64,000 bases of DNA from UBA5543 sp964464965. Lineage in GTDB: Bacteria; Bacteroidota; Bacteroidia; Chitinophagales; Chitinophagaceae. The position numbers and the translations under genes are program-made. How positions within the stretch are numbered: the first letter of the stretch is position 1; every line of letters starts with the position of its first letter. The stretch is taken from the NCBI GenBank assembly GCA_964464965.1, contig CAYXHM010000003.1:248001-312000 (forward strand), given 5' to 3'. The notes under the pieces were generated by a model. The model did no database searches and was not told the origin of the DNA. It was given only the letters and a program-made list of their open reading frames with translations. Below, piece by piece: positions 24,391 to 32,387 of the stretch.

Positions 24391-26664
24391 TTAGTTAATG
24401 GATAACCGTACCGCGGTAAAGAAGCTACGCGGCAGGAAACCCGCACCGCCGCCACCTCCATGAGAACCGCCTGCACTTGCCCCACCTGTAACAGTAGGAC
24501 GCTGGAAGTCAAAAACATTTTTCACACCTGCTACTACCTGTAGCTTACGCTCAAAGAATTTTTTCTCCAGCGATAGGTCTAACATATGGAAAGCCTGTTG
24601 TGTACCATTATAGGTCGAACTACCATCAATATTAGATTGTAAAAAAGGACGCTTGCCGGTTAGTTTGTAAAAGGCGTTGAAGCCTACCCCGGGTTGCTTC
24701 CAGGTATATTGCAACACCATATTGGCTTCGGTAGATGTAAATGCATCATACTGCCCGGCCTCTGCCAATGTATAGCTGCCTGTTACGCCAGCCTGGTAGT
24801 GCAGGTTACTATAGTTACCATCTGCCTGTAGCGTACCAATTGTATTTGTCCTGTGGCTCAGGTTGCCATATGTATATTTAATACTGCGGGGATTGTCTGG
24901 TTCTAAAGGTGCAAGCGCGATAAGGTTATGAACATCATTATAATAACCAGTTACAATAAACTGCAGGTAATCATTGCTTTCTTCATATACCTGGTAAGAT
25001 GCTGATAACTGTACATGTTTGCTGCTTTCAGGTTGCAGGTTTTCATTTCCTATAATGTGGTGGTTCAGGTCAATAAAGCTCAGGTATAGTTCCTTAAGCA
25101 AGGGCGCCCTGTAGCCTTCAGAGTAAGAAGCACGTATCTGCAGTTTTTTTGTTGGTGTGTACAGCAGGTTGATATTTGGAATAACAGGTGGATTGTAAAC
25201 CGTATTGTATGCACCCCTGAAACCTACCTGTACTTTTAGTTTGTCTTTTACTACGTCGTAAGACAGGTTCGTATATGCAGCGTAATCCTGTAATTCTTTA
25301 TCCCGCTCGTTTATCTTCATGCTGAAGGCGTATTGAAGGTTGATGTCGTAGCCAAGAGTATATCCAAACCTGCCAATATTATTGCTATAACTACCACGCG
25401 AATAAATGTCTGTAAATGTAGAAGTATCCTGTACGCCTTGCCGGTCGCTCAATTGCTGTTCCAGCGTTACCATATCTTTTATGTATGTGTTACGTACACG
25501 GTTATACACCATAAAGCCGTTCTGGTTTTGCCAGGTGCCTTTCTTCCCAAGTTTGCCACCCAGGGACAAGCGGTTCATAGACCGTTTTGTATGATAATAC
25601 TCATCGTAAACATACGCGCCGTTAAACGGGTCCCATGTTTGCAGGTTACCTTTGTTGCTTACTTTCTCTTGCAGGTAGTCACTGGCAAATTTCAGGTTGA
25701 AGCCGGACGGCGCAGTATAGGTGTACGCCAGGTTACCCATGTATTGTTCATTAGGTTTAAAGGTATAACTACGTTCCAGGTAATAGCTTTGTTGTTTGTA
25801 GGTATAGTAGCTGGTATCACCATACAATCCCCAACCCAGGAACTGGTTGCGCCCACCGCCAAGTGTCACCTGGTGGCGTTTCCCCAAACGTTTACTTACA
25901 GATCCATCAAAATTAATTCTGCCCAGTGATTCATATTGGCCTCCTAAGTTTATGGAGAAAGGTTTTTTCTCAGTTTTGGTGATGATATTGATAACACCAC
26001 CTAGTGCATCTGCGCCATATGCTACGCTCATAGGGCCTTGTATTATTTCAATACGCTCTACATTATGTAGTAATATCTGGCTTAGGTTTACGCTTCCACC
26101 CTCGCGGCCATTAACAGGCAGACCGTCTATCAGTATTTTCACTTTGTCTGCGCCCAAGCCCTGCATGTTCATGCTGGTGCCCAGTATATTGTCATTGCCT
26201 ACGCTTATGTTCAGCTGGTTACGCATTACTTCGTCCATGCTCACAGCGCCCTGCGCCTGTATCTGTTCTTTGGTAATAATTTTATAAACTGATAGCGCGT
26301 CTTTTTGCTTAACAGGCCCGTTCACACCGGTTATTACCACCTCATCAAGTGTAGAGAATTTTTTTACCAGGTATAAAGTAATATTGGTATTGGCGGGTGC
26401 CGCAGGGAATATTTTCCGGGCAGTTTCAAAGCCCAGTGCGTTCACTTCTATAGTAAATGGATACTGGTCAGAAAGAATGGTTGCTATGCCGTTTTCATCA
26501 GTCTGTATGGTATTGATGATGCCTCCTGTTTGCGACAGGATGTGTACATAAGCGAAAGGAATTGTTTCGCTATTATGTTTGTCAAACAATTGCAGGCGTA
26601 TAGATTGTGCATGGGCTGCTGCCGCAAGCAATAAGATTGCCAGCAGTGAATAAAATTTTTTCAT
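24391..26664 (-). CDS. TonB-dependent outer-membrane receptor
   Basis: A 757-residue receptor. It has a signal peptide (1-19, ends AHAQ), a CarboxypepD_reg-like beta-sandwich (about 20-100), a plug domain (about 110-230, with VKILIDGLPVNGREGG and ERIEIIQGPMSVAYGADALGGVINI) and a 22-strand barrel to the end. It takes up a ligand across the outer membrane using TonB. SusD is not adjacent, so this is not a SusC/D glycan pair; siderophore, haem, vitamin or metal uptake are options. Near the C-terminus it has a glycine-rich insert with a His (GGSHGGGGG). Its 5' leader can form two hairpins. Confidence 0.93.
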   Translation of the reverse strand: MKKFYSLLAILLLAAAAHAQSIRLQLFDKHNSETIPFAYVHILSQTGGIINTIQTDENGIATILSDQYPFTIEVNALGFETARKIFPAAPANTNITLYLVKKFSTLDEVVITGVNGPVKQKDALSVYKIITKEQIQAQGAVSMDEVMRNQLNISVGNDNILGTSMNMQGLGADKVKILIDGLPVNGREGGSVNLSQILLHNVERIEIIQGPMSVAYGADALGGVINIITKTEKKPFSINLGGQYESLGRINFDGSVSKRLGKRHQVTLGGGRNQFLGWGLYGDTSYYTYKQQSYYLERSYTFKPNEQYMGNLAYTYTAPSGFNLKFASDYLQEKVSNKGNLQTWDPFNGAYVYDEYYHTKRSMNRLSLGGKLGKKGTWQNQNGFMVYNRVRNTYIKDMVTLEQQLSDRQGVQDTSTFTDIYSRGSYSNNIGRFGYTLGYDINLQYAFSMKINERDKELQDYAAYTNLSYDVVKDKLKVQVGFRGAYNTVYNPPVIPNINLLYTPTKKLQIRASYSEGYRAPLLKELYLSFIDLNHHIIGNENLQPESSKHVQLSASYQVYEESNDYLQFIVTGYYNDVHNLIALAPLEPDNPRSIKYTYGNLSHRTNTIGTLQADGNYSNLHYQAGVTGSYTLAEAGQYDAFTSTEANMVLQYTWKQPGVGFNAFYKLTGKRPFLQSNIDGSSTYNGTQQAFHMLDLSLEKKFFERKLQVVAGVKNVFDFQRPTVTGGASAGGSHGGGGGAGFLPRSFFTAVRLSIN

Positions 26665-26702
26665 CGTCAGATTATATCTTCTTTTGAAAAAACCATACCA
26701 AT

Positions 26703-26785
26703 CCGGGGTGGAAACAGGATTCAGAAATTAATCCTGTCCGGAAAATATTGGCTTTTTGTCAATATATTTTCAGTCTGTAAAGTTA
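26703..26785 (-). promoter_or_regulatory. Structured 5' leader of the TonB receptor gene
   Basis: On the minus strand a near-consensus -7 box (TAACTTTA, 26785-26778) is followed by two inverted repeats: AAAATAT(AT)TTG / CAATATTTT (26770-26742, 2-nt bulge), then ACAGGATT / AATCCTGT (26737-26714) framed by CCGG on both sides (26741-26738 and 26706-26703). The coding start is at 26664. It may be a regulatory leader or a small-RNA target. I recognise no known riboswitch consensus. Confidence 0.4.
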
Positions 26786-26862
26786 CACGCTCTATTGCCC
26801 ATAAATATGTGATTACAATCAGTTCATACATTTATGACAATGTGCTGACAATAGGCCTTTAT

Positions 26863-27852
26863 CTACACCCAGCCGTTGTTGTGCAACAGTTTGGCTATCT
26901 GTACCGCATTGGTTGCGGCACCCTTGCGCAGGTTGTCGGCCACTATCCAGCAGTTCACGGTATTAGGCTGAGAATAGTCGCGGCGGATACGGCCTACAAA
27001 CACTTCATCCTTACCTGCTGCATCCAGCGGCATAGGGTAGCTGTTCATAGCAGGATTATCTATTACGATGACACCGCCAAAATCTGCCAGTGCCTGTTTC
27101 AGTTCTTTCTCGTCAAAGTCGTTGTGAAACTCAATATTTACGCTCTCGCTATGGCCACCGGATACCGGTACACGTACCGTTGTAGCAGTTACTTTTATGC
27201 TGTCATCGCCCATTATTTTGTTGGTTTCCAGCACCATTTTCATTTCCTCTTTCGTGTAGCCATTGTCCATAAACACATCTATCTGCGGGATGACGTTCAT
27301 GTCTATACGATGAGGATAGACAGCATGTTCTGTACTGCCCCCGCGCTGTGCCATCATCTCGCTCACAGCCTTTTGCCCGCTGCCTGATACAGACTGGTAG
27401 GTGCTCACCACCACGCGTTTGATGCGGTACCTGTCGTGCAATGGCTTTAAAGCCATCACCATTTGTATGGTAGAACAGTTGGGGTTGGCAATGATCATAT
27501 CTTCCTTCATAAGCACATGGCCATTCACCTCCGGCACTACCAGTTTCTTCGTAGGGTCCATTCTCCATGCTGATGAGTTATCTACTACATAGCAGCCTGC
27601 TTCGGCAAATTTTGGAGCCAGCTCCAGCGAGATGGAACCACCTGCTGAGAATATAGCAACAGCCGGTTTCATACTGATGGCGGTATCTGCATTCACTACT
27701 GTCCATTCCTTACCTGCGTACAGTACTTTATTACCTACTGACTTCTCTGAAGCTACAGGTATCAATTCCGTTACAGGAAAGTTTCTTTCTTCCAGTATTT
27801 TAAGCATGGTACTGCCAACAAGACCTGTGGCGCCGACAACTGCTACACGCAT
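26863..27852 (-). CDS. asd: Aspartate-semialdehyde dehydrogenase
   Basis: A 329-residue NADPH-dependent enzyme that reduces aspartyl phosphate to aspartate semialdehyde, the branch point to lysine/DAP, threonine and methionine. Motifs: GATGLVG at residues 7-13, catalytic Cys126 in NPNCSTIQ, STYQSVSGSG, and the GGHSESVN histidine. Length normal. Its own consensus promoter lies upstream. Its product feeds DAP and so the peptidoglycan enzymes DapF (47.1 kb) and the Mur ligase (42 kb), which are elsewhere in the window. Confidence 0.96.
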   Translation of the reverse strand: MRVAVVGATGLVGSTMLKILEERNFPVTELIPVASEKSVGNKVLYAGKEWTVVNADTAISMKPAVAIFSAGGSISLELAPKFAEAGCYVVDNSSAWRMDPTKKLVVPEVNGHVLMKEDMIIANPNCSTIQMVMALKPLHDRYRIKRVVVSTYQSVSGSGQKAVSEMMAQRGGSTEHAVYPHRIDMNVIPQIDVFMDNGYTKEEMKMVLETNKIMGDDSIKVTATTVRVPVSGGHSESVNIEFHNDFDEKELKQALADFGGVIVIDNPAMNSYPMPLDAAGKDEVFVGRIRRDYSQPNTVNCWIVADNLRKGAATNAVQIAKLLHNNGWV

Positions 27853-27875
27853 GAGTATGATTTTTTAAAAGTGTG

Positions 27876-27906
27876 CAAAGATACGGGGTTGCAGGTTGAA
27901 CGCAAA
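27876..27906 (-). promoter_or_regulatory. Promoter of asd
   Basis: On the minus strand: TTTG (27906-27903), exactly 19 nt, TATCTTTG (27883-27876). This is the best match to the Bacteroidota consensus in the window, ending 23 nt before the ATG. Confidence 0.75.
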
Positions 27907-27980
27907 AAGTAGCCGTTACAGTAAGAATTTATTTTTATACATTATTAATAATCACTATTTTGTGGAGTACAGGTAAACCT

Positions 27981-30416
27981 ATGAAGAGAATCTATCTTTT
28001 TGTTCTTATTGTCATTTTCTGCAACGCCGATGTTTTTGCACAAGAAAATCTTGTTCCCAATGGAGATTTCGAGGATTATATCGCTTGCCCTGATGGATTT
28101 CATCAAATTGATAGCTGTAGAGGTTGGCGTAGTTGGAGTGACGCCACTCCAGATTATTTCAATGCGTGTGCGTCAGGAATAAACCCAACTTATGGTGTGC
28201 CTGTAAATTTGTCAGGCTATCAGTACCCTCATAGTGGCAATGGCTATATAGGGGTAAGCAACGGTGTTTCCAGAGGACCTGTGATAAAAGAATATATAAC
28301 CAGGGATATAATACCTATGTGGACAGGTGCTGCATATGAAGTTTCAATGTCTGTAAACCTTTCAAATAATTATAAGGCATTTGGGACAAATGACATAGGC
28401 ATTACTTTTTACGACAAAGGCCCGGGTTACCATCCGGGAAAAGGTATAATAGGTGTCCCTCATATAGAATGGAAGAATATAGTAGTAACAGATACACAGG
28501 ACTGGGTAAGGCTTACAGCAATTTTTGTTGCAGATTCCTCGTATGATAATATTGCAATAGGGCACTTCAGAACTGTGGGTAATATTATTACCTCCCCTCC
28601 AAACTCAGAAGGTTATTGTTACTATCTTCTTGATTCTGTGGTTGTTAAACTATATGGTTCTCTGGCTTATGAATTTAAAGATACCGCACTGTGCGCAGGC
28701 GATACACTCGTACTCCGGTATTCTTCAAGCAAAAAAGAATCCGCGAATATTTTCACAATGCAACTTTCTGATGCCTCAGGTAGCTTTGCTTTTCCTGTTA
28801 ATATCGGCTCAAAAGTTTCTGATACATCCGGTAATATTGAAGTTGTGATACCTCTTAATACACCAGTAGGAAATGGATATAAAATTCGCATGCTAGCGTC
28901 AGACATTGTTGACACTTCCTATGAAAGCTATGCATTTGTTATAACTAATGCAGCTGTAAGTAGGCCTATTACTAATAGTAACGAACCAGTTTGTCCTGAT
29001 GATACATTGCATTTGTCGGCTTACTCAAGTACTCTTGGAGTAAAGTATCTATGGCAAGGGCCTAACAACTTTTATTCAACACTGCAAAATCCATCAATTC
29101 CAACGCCATCAACAGCTAATAGTGGTTACTACTTTGTTATAGCATACAAAGGGGGATGCAAGCAGGTTAACATTCTAGAAGTCGTAGTACATCCGGCGCC
29201 AATTGGTACACTGGCTACATCCAATACACCAGTGTGCGAAACTGACACAGTAAAACTCTTTGGAACTTCAGGAATTACTGCTACCTCATTTACATGGACC
29301 GGGCCAAATAATTTCTCTGATTCAGGAAGAAATATAACATTGCCCGGCGCAAACGCCGTTATGGAGGGTGATTATATTTTGTATGCAAGCGATAGTGTAT
29401 GCACATCAACGGATACTATTAATGTTGTTGTAAAACCAATAGCTAGGGATTTTAATACGAAAATCGGTAACCCGTGTGTAGGTGAAGAACTGTTACTGAC
29501 TACCAGTTCGACATCAGTCGGTACTACGTTTAAATGGTGGGGCCCAAATGGTCTTTATTCTGAAGATAGTTTTATCTCAATTACTAATGTAAAGTTTGCA
29601 GACAGCGGAGAATACACTGTTATGGCAATATTAGACGGATGTTCTTCTGCCGTGTCTTTTCCTGTTAATGTAAGGCCTATGCCTGAACAGTTTACTGTTA
29701 GTACGAACTCGCCATTGTGTGCAGGTTCTACTCTTATCCTTAAGGCATCATCTGCAACACCCGATGTTTTTTATAATTGGTATGGGCCGGGTGGTTATGT
29801 TAGGGATACAGTAATCAGTAATGCTTCTGTTGCAATGTCCGGGATGTACGTAGCCACTGCTGATAGAGATGGATGCAAGATCAGTGATACTGTTTATGCT
29901 TTGGTAAAGCCAATGCCTGATTCGGTTAAGCCATCAAACAATAGCCCGATTTGGGAAGGAGAAGACTTGTTCATTAATGCAGGTACTTCTTCGACCGGAG
30001 GAGTATATAGTTGGTCAGGCCCGAATGGGTATAAATCTGACTTGCAAAACATTACCATTCGTACTGCGGATATCTCTGCTACAGGCTGGTATGTTGTGCA
30101 TATAGACCTTGATGGCTGCGGCTTTAGTGATAGCACACTTGTTGTTGTGAAAGAAATACCGGGTGGTGATGGACTCGCGCTTTATCCAAACCCGAATGAT
30201 GGCAATTTTATCATAAGTGGGAACGTAAACACTAATGAATATTTGCTATTGACGATTACAAATATACTGGAGCAGGAGCTTTACAGGGAAGGCTTACAAC
30301 CTGTCAATAACCATATCCGTCACGGTATAGATGTGCGCGGCTTGCCAACAGGTGTTTACCTGTTAAATGTCATGACAGCGAAAAAGATTAAACGCATAAC
30401 ATTTGTAGTGCGCTAA
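27981..30416 (+). CDS. Large secreted T9SS cargo protein with five PKD/Ig-like repeats
   Basis: An 811-residue exported protein. It has a signal peptide (MKRIYLFVLIVIFCNA, cleaved near FAQ). An N-terminal domain (about 22-215) has the NLVPNGDFEDY...CP opening common in Bacteroidota surface proteins and probably a jelly-roll fold. Five tandem repeats of about 80 residues (roughly 320-720) follow, each with a Cys or Trp early, a W-x-GPNG(F/Y)-like core and a GxYxV ending, i.e. Ig/PKD-like folds. It ends in a type A sorting domain (LYPNPNDGNF...LPTGVYLLNV). Such layouts occur in adhesins and gliding-related surface proteins. Start at ATG 27981; an upstream TTG is ignored. Confidence 0.88.
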   Translation: MKRIYLFVLIVIFCNADVFAQENLVPNGDFEDYIACPDGFHQIDSCRGWRSWSDATPDYFNACASGINPTYGVPVNLSGYQYPHSGNGYIGVSNGVSRGPVIKEYITRDIIPMWTGAAYEVSMSVNLSNNYKAFGTNDIGITFYDKGPGYHPGKGIIGVPHIEWKNIVVTDTQDWVRLTAIFVADSSYDNIAIGHFRTVGNIITSPPNSEGYCYYLLDSVVVKLYGSLAYEFKDTALCAGDTLVLRYSSSKKESANIFTMQLSDASGSFAFPVNIGSKVSDTSGNIEVVIPLNTPVGNGYKIRMLASDIVDTSYESYAFVITNAAVSRPITNSNEPVCPDDTLHLSAYSSTLGVKYLWQGPNNFYSTLQNPSIPTPSTANSGYYFVIAYKGGCKQVNILEVVVHPAPIGTLATSNTPVCETDTVKLFGTSGITATSFTWTGPNNFSDSGRNITLPGANAVMEGDYILYASDSVCTSTDTINVVVKPIARDFNTKIGNPCVGEELLLTTSSTSVGTTFKWWGPNGLYSEDSFISITNVKFADSGEYTVMAILDGCSSAVSFPVNVRPMPEQFTVSTNSPLCAGSTLILKASSATPDVFYNWYGPGGYVRDTVISNASVAMSGMYVATADRDGCKISDTVYALVKPMPDSVKPSNNSPIWEGEDLFINAGTSSTGGVYSWSGPNGYKSDLQNITIRTADISATGWYVVHIDLDGCGFSDSTLVVVKEIPGGDGLALYPNPNDGNFIISGNVNTNEYLLLTITNILEQELYREGLQPVNNHIRHGIDVRGLPTGVYLLNVMTAKKIKRITFVVR

Positions 30417-30955
30417 TCCAAAGCCTTCAGCCCATCTATACTCACCTTGTTCTTCTGCTTGCGGTATTCTTTCAGCCCCTCTTTACCTTTGTTCAGGGAG
30501 TATTTGTCCAGCACGTTACGGTCTTGTTTAAACTCGTACAGTGGTACGGCATAACCGCAGGAGTCTGAAATGCGCGTGGCCGTAATGCGGATATAAGACC
30601 GGAAACCTAAACGTGGAGCAAACTGTTCTGCCAGCTCCTTATAATCTTTATGATCTTCCGTTATTACCTCACCGGTGCCGTGCAGGCGTACGATCTTCGG
30701 TGGGCCATCAAATGCGCAGAACATAATAACGATGCGTTTATTTTCCTGCAGGTGGGCTATAGTCTCCGCACCGCTGCCTGTCAGGTCCTGGTAAATAGCA
30801 GTGTTAGGGCCAATTATCCTGAATGTATCCAGCCCTTTGGGCGAGCAGTTGATATGCCCTGTTTCAGATAATGGTGCTGTAGCTACGAAGAACATTTTCT
30901 GGTGTTCTATCCATTTCTGCATTTCGGGGGAGATTACTTCAAACTGCTTGCCCAT
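30413..30955 (-). CDS. Pyridoxamine 5'-phosphate oxidase-like (PNPOx) family protein
   Basis: A 180-residue split-barrel flavoprotein of the PNPOx-like group (FFVATAPLSETGHINCSPKG...LDLTGSG-like SGAETIAHLQENKRIVIMFCAF...). It is probably FMN- or F420-binding with an unknown substrate. It is not PdxH itself: the usual PdxH C-terminal PLP-binding stretch is missing. Its stop codon overlaps the stop of the T9SS gene on the other strand in the sequence CTAA. A TAACTTTA box at 30983-30976 (minus) may be its promoter. Confidence 0.82.
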   Translation of the reverse strand: MGKQFEVISPEMQKWIEHQKMFFVATAPLSETGHINCSPKGLDTFRIIGPNTAIYQDLTGSGAETIAHLQENKRIVIMFCAFDGPPKIVRLHGTGEVITEDHKDYKELAEQFAPRLGFRSYIRITATRISDSCGYAVPLYEFKQDRNVLDKYSLNKGKEGLKEYRKQKNKVSIDGLKALD

Positions 30956-31027
30956 AGTAGTGTGTATTTAGGCCGTAAAGTTAAGCACGTATTATATTCA
31001 ATATTCAGGGGTTCTCAGTATTAGCAT

Positions 31028-31035
31028 TACCTTTG
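31028..31035 (+). promoter_or_regulatory. -7 box of the DEAD-box helicase gene
   Basis: TACCTTTG, ending 9 nt before the ATG at 31045, so the leader would be very short. No clear -33 TTG. Confidence 0.45.
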
Positions 31036-31044
31036 CAATTCCAG

Positions 31045-32283
31045 ATGAAATTTGAAGATTATAACATAGCGCCCGAAATAAAGCGCGCCCTGGCAGAGCT
31101 GAACTTTCGTAAGCCTACAGATATACAGTTTAAAGCCATCCCTTCTATTATGAAGCGTGATGACGTACTGGCTATTGCACAGACAGGCACGGGTAAAACT
31201 GCAGCCTTTGCTATACCCATACTGCACCGGCTGCAACTGCGCGGCCCCAATAAAACCCAAGGCCGTGTAAGCTGCCTGGTGATGGTACCTACGCGCGAAC
31301 TGGCAATACAGATAGCTGACGTTTTTAAACAAATAGGCAAACATACCCGCCTGCAGATATTAGGCTTGTACGGCGGGGTAGAGCAGGACGCGCAGATAAA
31401 GAGGCTGGATAAAGGTATAGATGTACTGGTGGCCACACCAGGGCGTATGTTCGACCTTATCAACCAGGATTATATCAACCTTTCTAAAACCGATATACTG
31501 GTGCTGGATGAGGCTGACCACATGCTGGCACTCGGTTTCATCAAAGACATACGCGATGTGCTGAAACACCTGCCAAAACAACACCAGACTTTATTTTTCT
31601 CCGCCACGATTGATAGTGACATAAAAGACCTTGCTTACAGCATTGTAGAAAACCCCATACGCATACAGATCTCACCCAAAGACCCGGTAGCGAAAAACAT
31701 CACGCACTCTGTCGCCTTTGTGGAGATGGACGACAAACGTTTCTTCCTGGAAAGGCTGGTGCGAGAGTTCCCTGAAAAAAAGATACTGGTATTTGTGCGT
31801 ACCAAGGTGCGGGCAGAACGCGTTGTAGCGGCACTGGCAAGGGTAGAGATAAAAAGCCTGGCCATGCACGGCGGCAAAGAGCAGAGCGACAGGCTGGACG
31901 TAATGAAACAATTCAGGAAAGGAGATATAAAAGTACTGGTAACTACAGATGTAAACGCCCGTGGTATAGACATACCGGATGTTGACTATGTAGTGAACTA
32001 CGACCTGCCCGAAGAGCCTGAAAACTACGTACACCGTGTAGGCCGTACCGGCCGTGGTGTCAACAAAGGCAATGCTGTATCATTCTGCAGTACAGAAGAA
32101 AAACCAATACTGGAAGAGATACAAAAGTTTCTTGGCAAGCCTATCAACGAGATGAAGATTGATGTAAACGACTACCGCCAGACAATAGCCTTCTCTGAAG
32201 AAACCCCCAACGACAACTGGCAATTATTGCTCGATGAGCATGAAAAAGAAGCAGCCAAATTCCGCAAGAAAAAGAAGAAGTAA
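31045..32283 (+). CDS. DEAD-box RNA helicase, RhlE-like
   Basis: A 412-residue ATP-dependent RNA helicase with the full motif set: Q motif (TDIQFKAIP), I (AQTGTGKT), Ia (PTRELAIQ), II (VLDEADHML), III (SAT), V (TTDVNARGIDI) and VI (HRVGRTGR). The short Lys-rich tail is common in RhlE/cold-shock helicases that act on ribosome assembly or mRNA decay. The ATG at 31045 gives MKFEDYNI; an upstream TTG at 31033 falls in the promoter region. Confidence 0.94.
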   Translation: MKFEDYNIAPEIKRALAELNFRKPTDIQFKAIPSIMKRDDVLAIAQTGTGKTAAFAIPILHRLQLRGPNKTQGRVSCLVMVPTRELAIQIADVFKQIGKHTRLQILGLYGGVEQDAQIKRLDKGIDVLVATPGRMFDLINQDYINLSKTDILVLDEADHMLALGFIKDIRDVLKHLPKQHQTLFFSATIDSDIKDLAYSIVENPIRIQISPKDPVAKNITHSVAFVEMDDKRFFLERLVREFPEKKILVFVRTKVRAERVVAALARVEIKSLAMHGGKEQSDRLDVMKQFRKGDIKVLVTTDVNARGIDIPDVDYVVNYDLPEEPENYVHRVGRTGRGVNKGNAVSFCSTEEKPILEEIQKFLGKPINEMKIDVNDYRQTIAFSEETPNDNWQLLLDEHEKEAAKFRKKKKK

Positions 32284-32299
32284 CTATTACTGTTGAATT

Positions 32300-32357
32300 C
32301 CCCTCCTTACGAAGGAGGGGAGGAATGGCTGTTTCGCTTCAGCGAAAAAAGCCATTC
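32300..32357. repeat. Double-hairpin intergenic element
   Basis: Two adjacent inverted repeats between the convergent helicase and ABC genes: CCCCTCCTT / AAGGAGGGG (32300-32320, 3-nt loop) and GAATGGCT / AGCCATTC (32323-32357), whose interior forms a second stem TTTCGCT / AGCGAAA. The first resembles CCCCTCC palindromes that recur between genes in Bacteroidota. It may act as a terminator for both genes. Confidence 0.65.
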
Positions 32358-32387
32358 GGAGGAGGTAGACTCGCGCAGGATACAGAC

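Noticed and set aside
26809..27387. 192-codon plus-strand frame opposite asd
   Set aside because: Antisense shadow of a well-supported gene; no domain or upstream signal.
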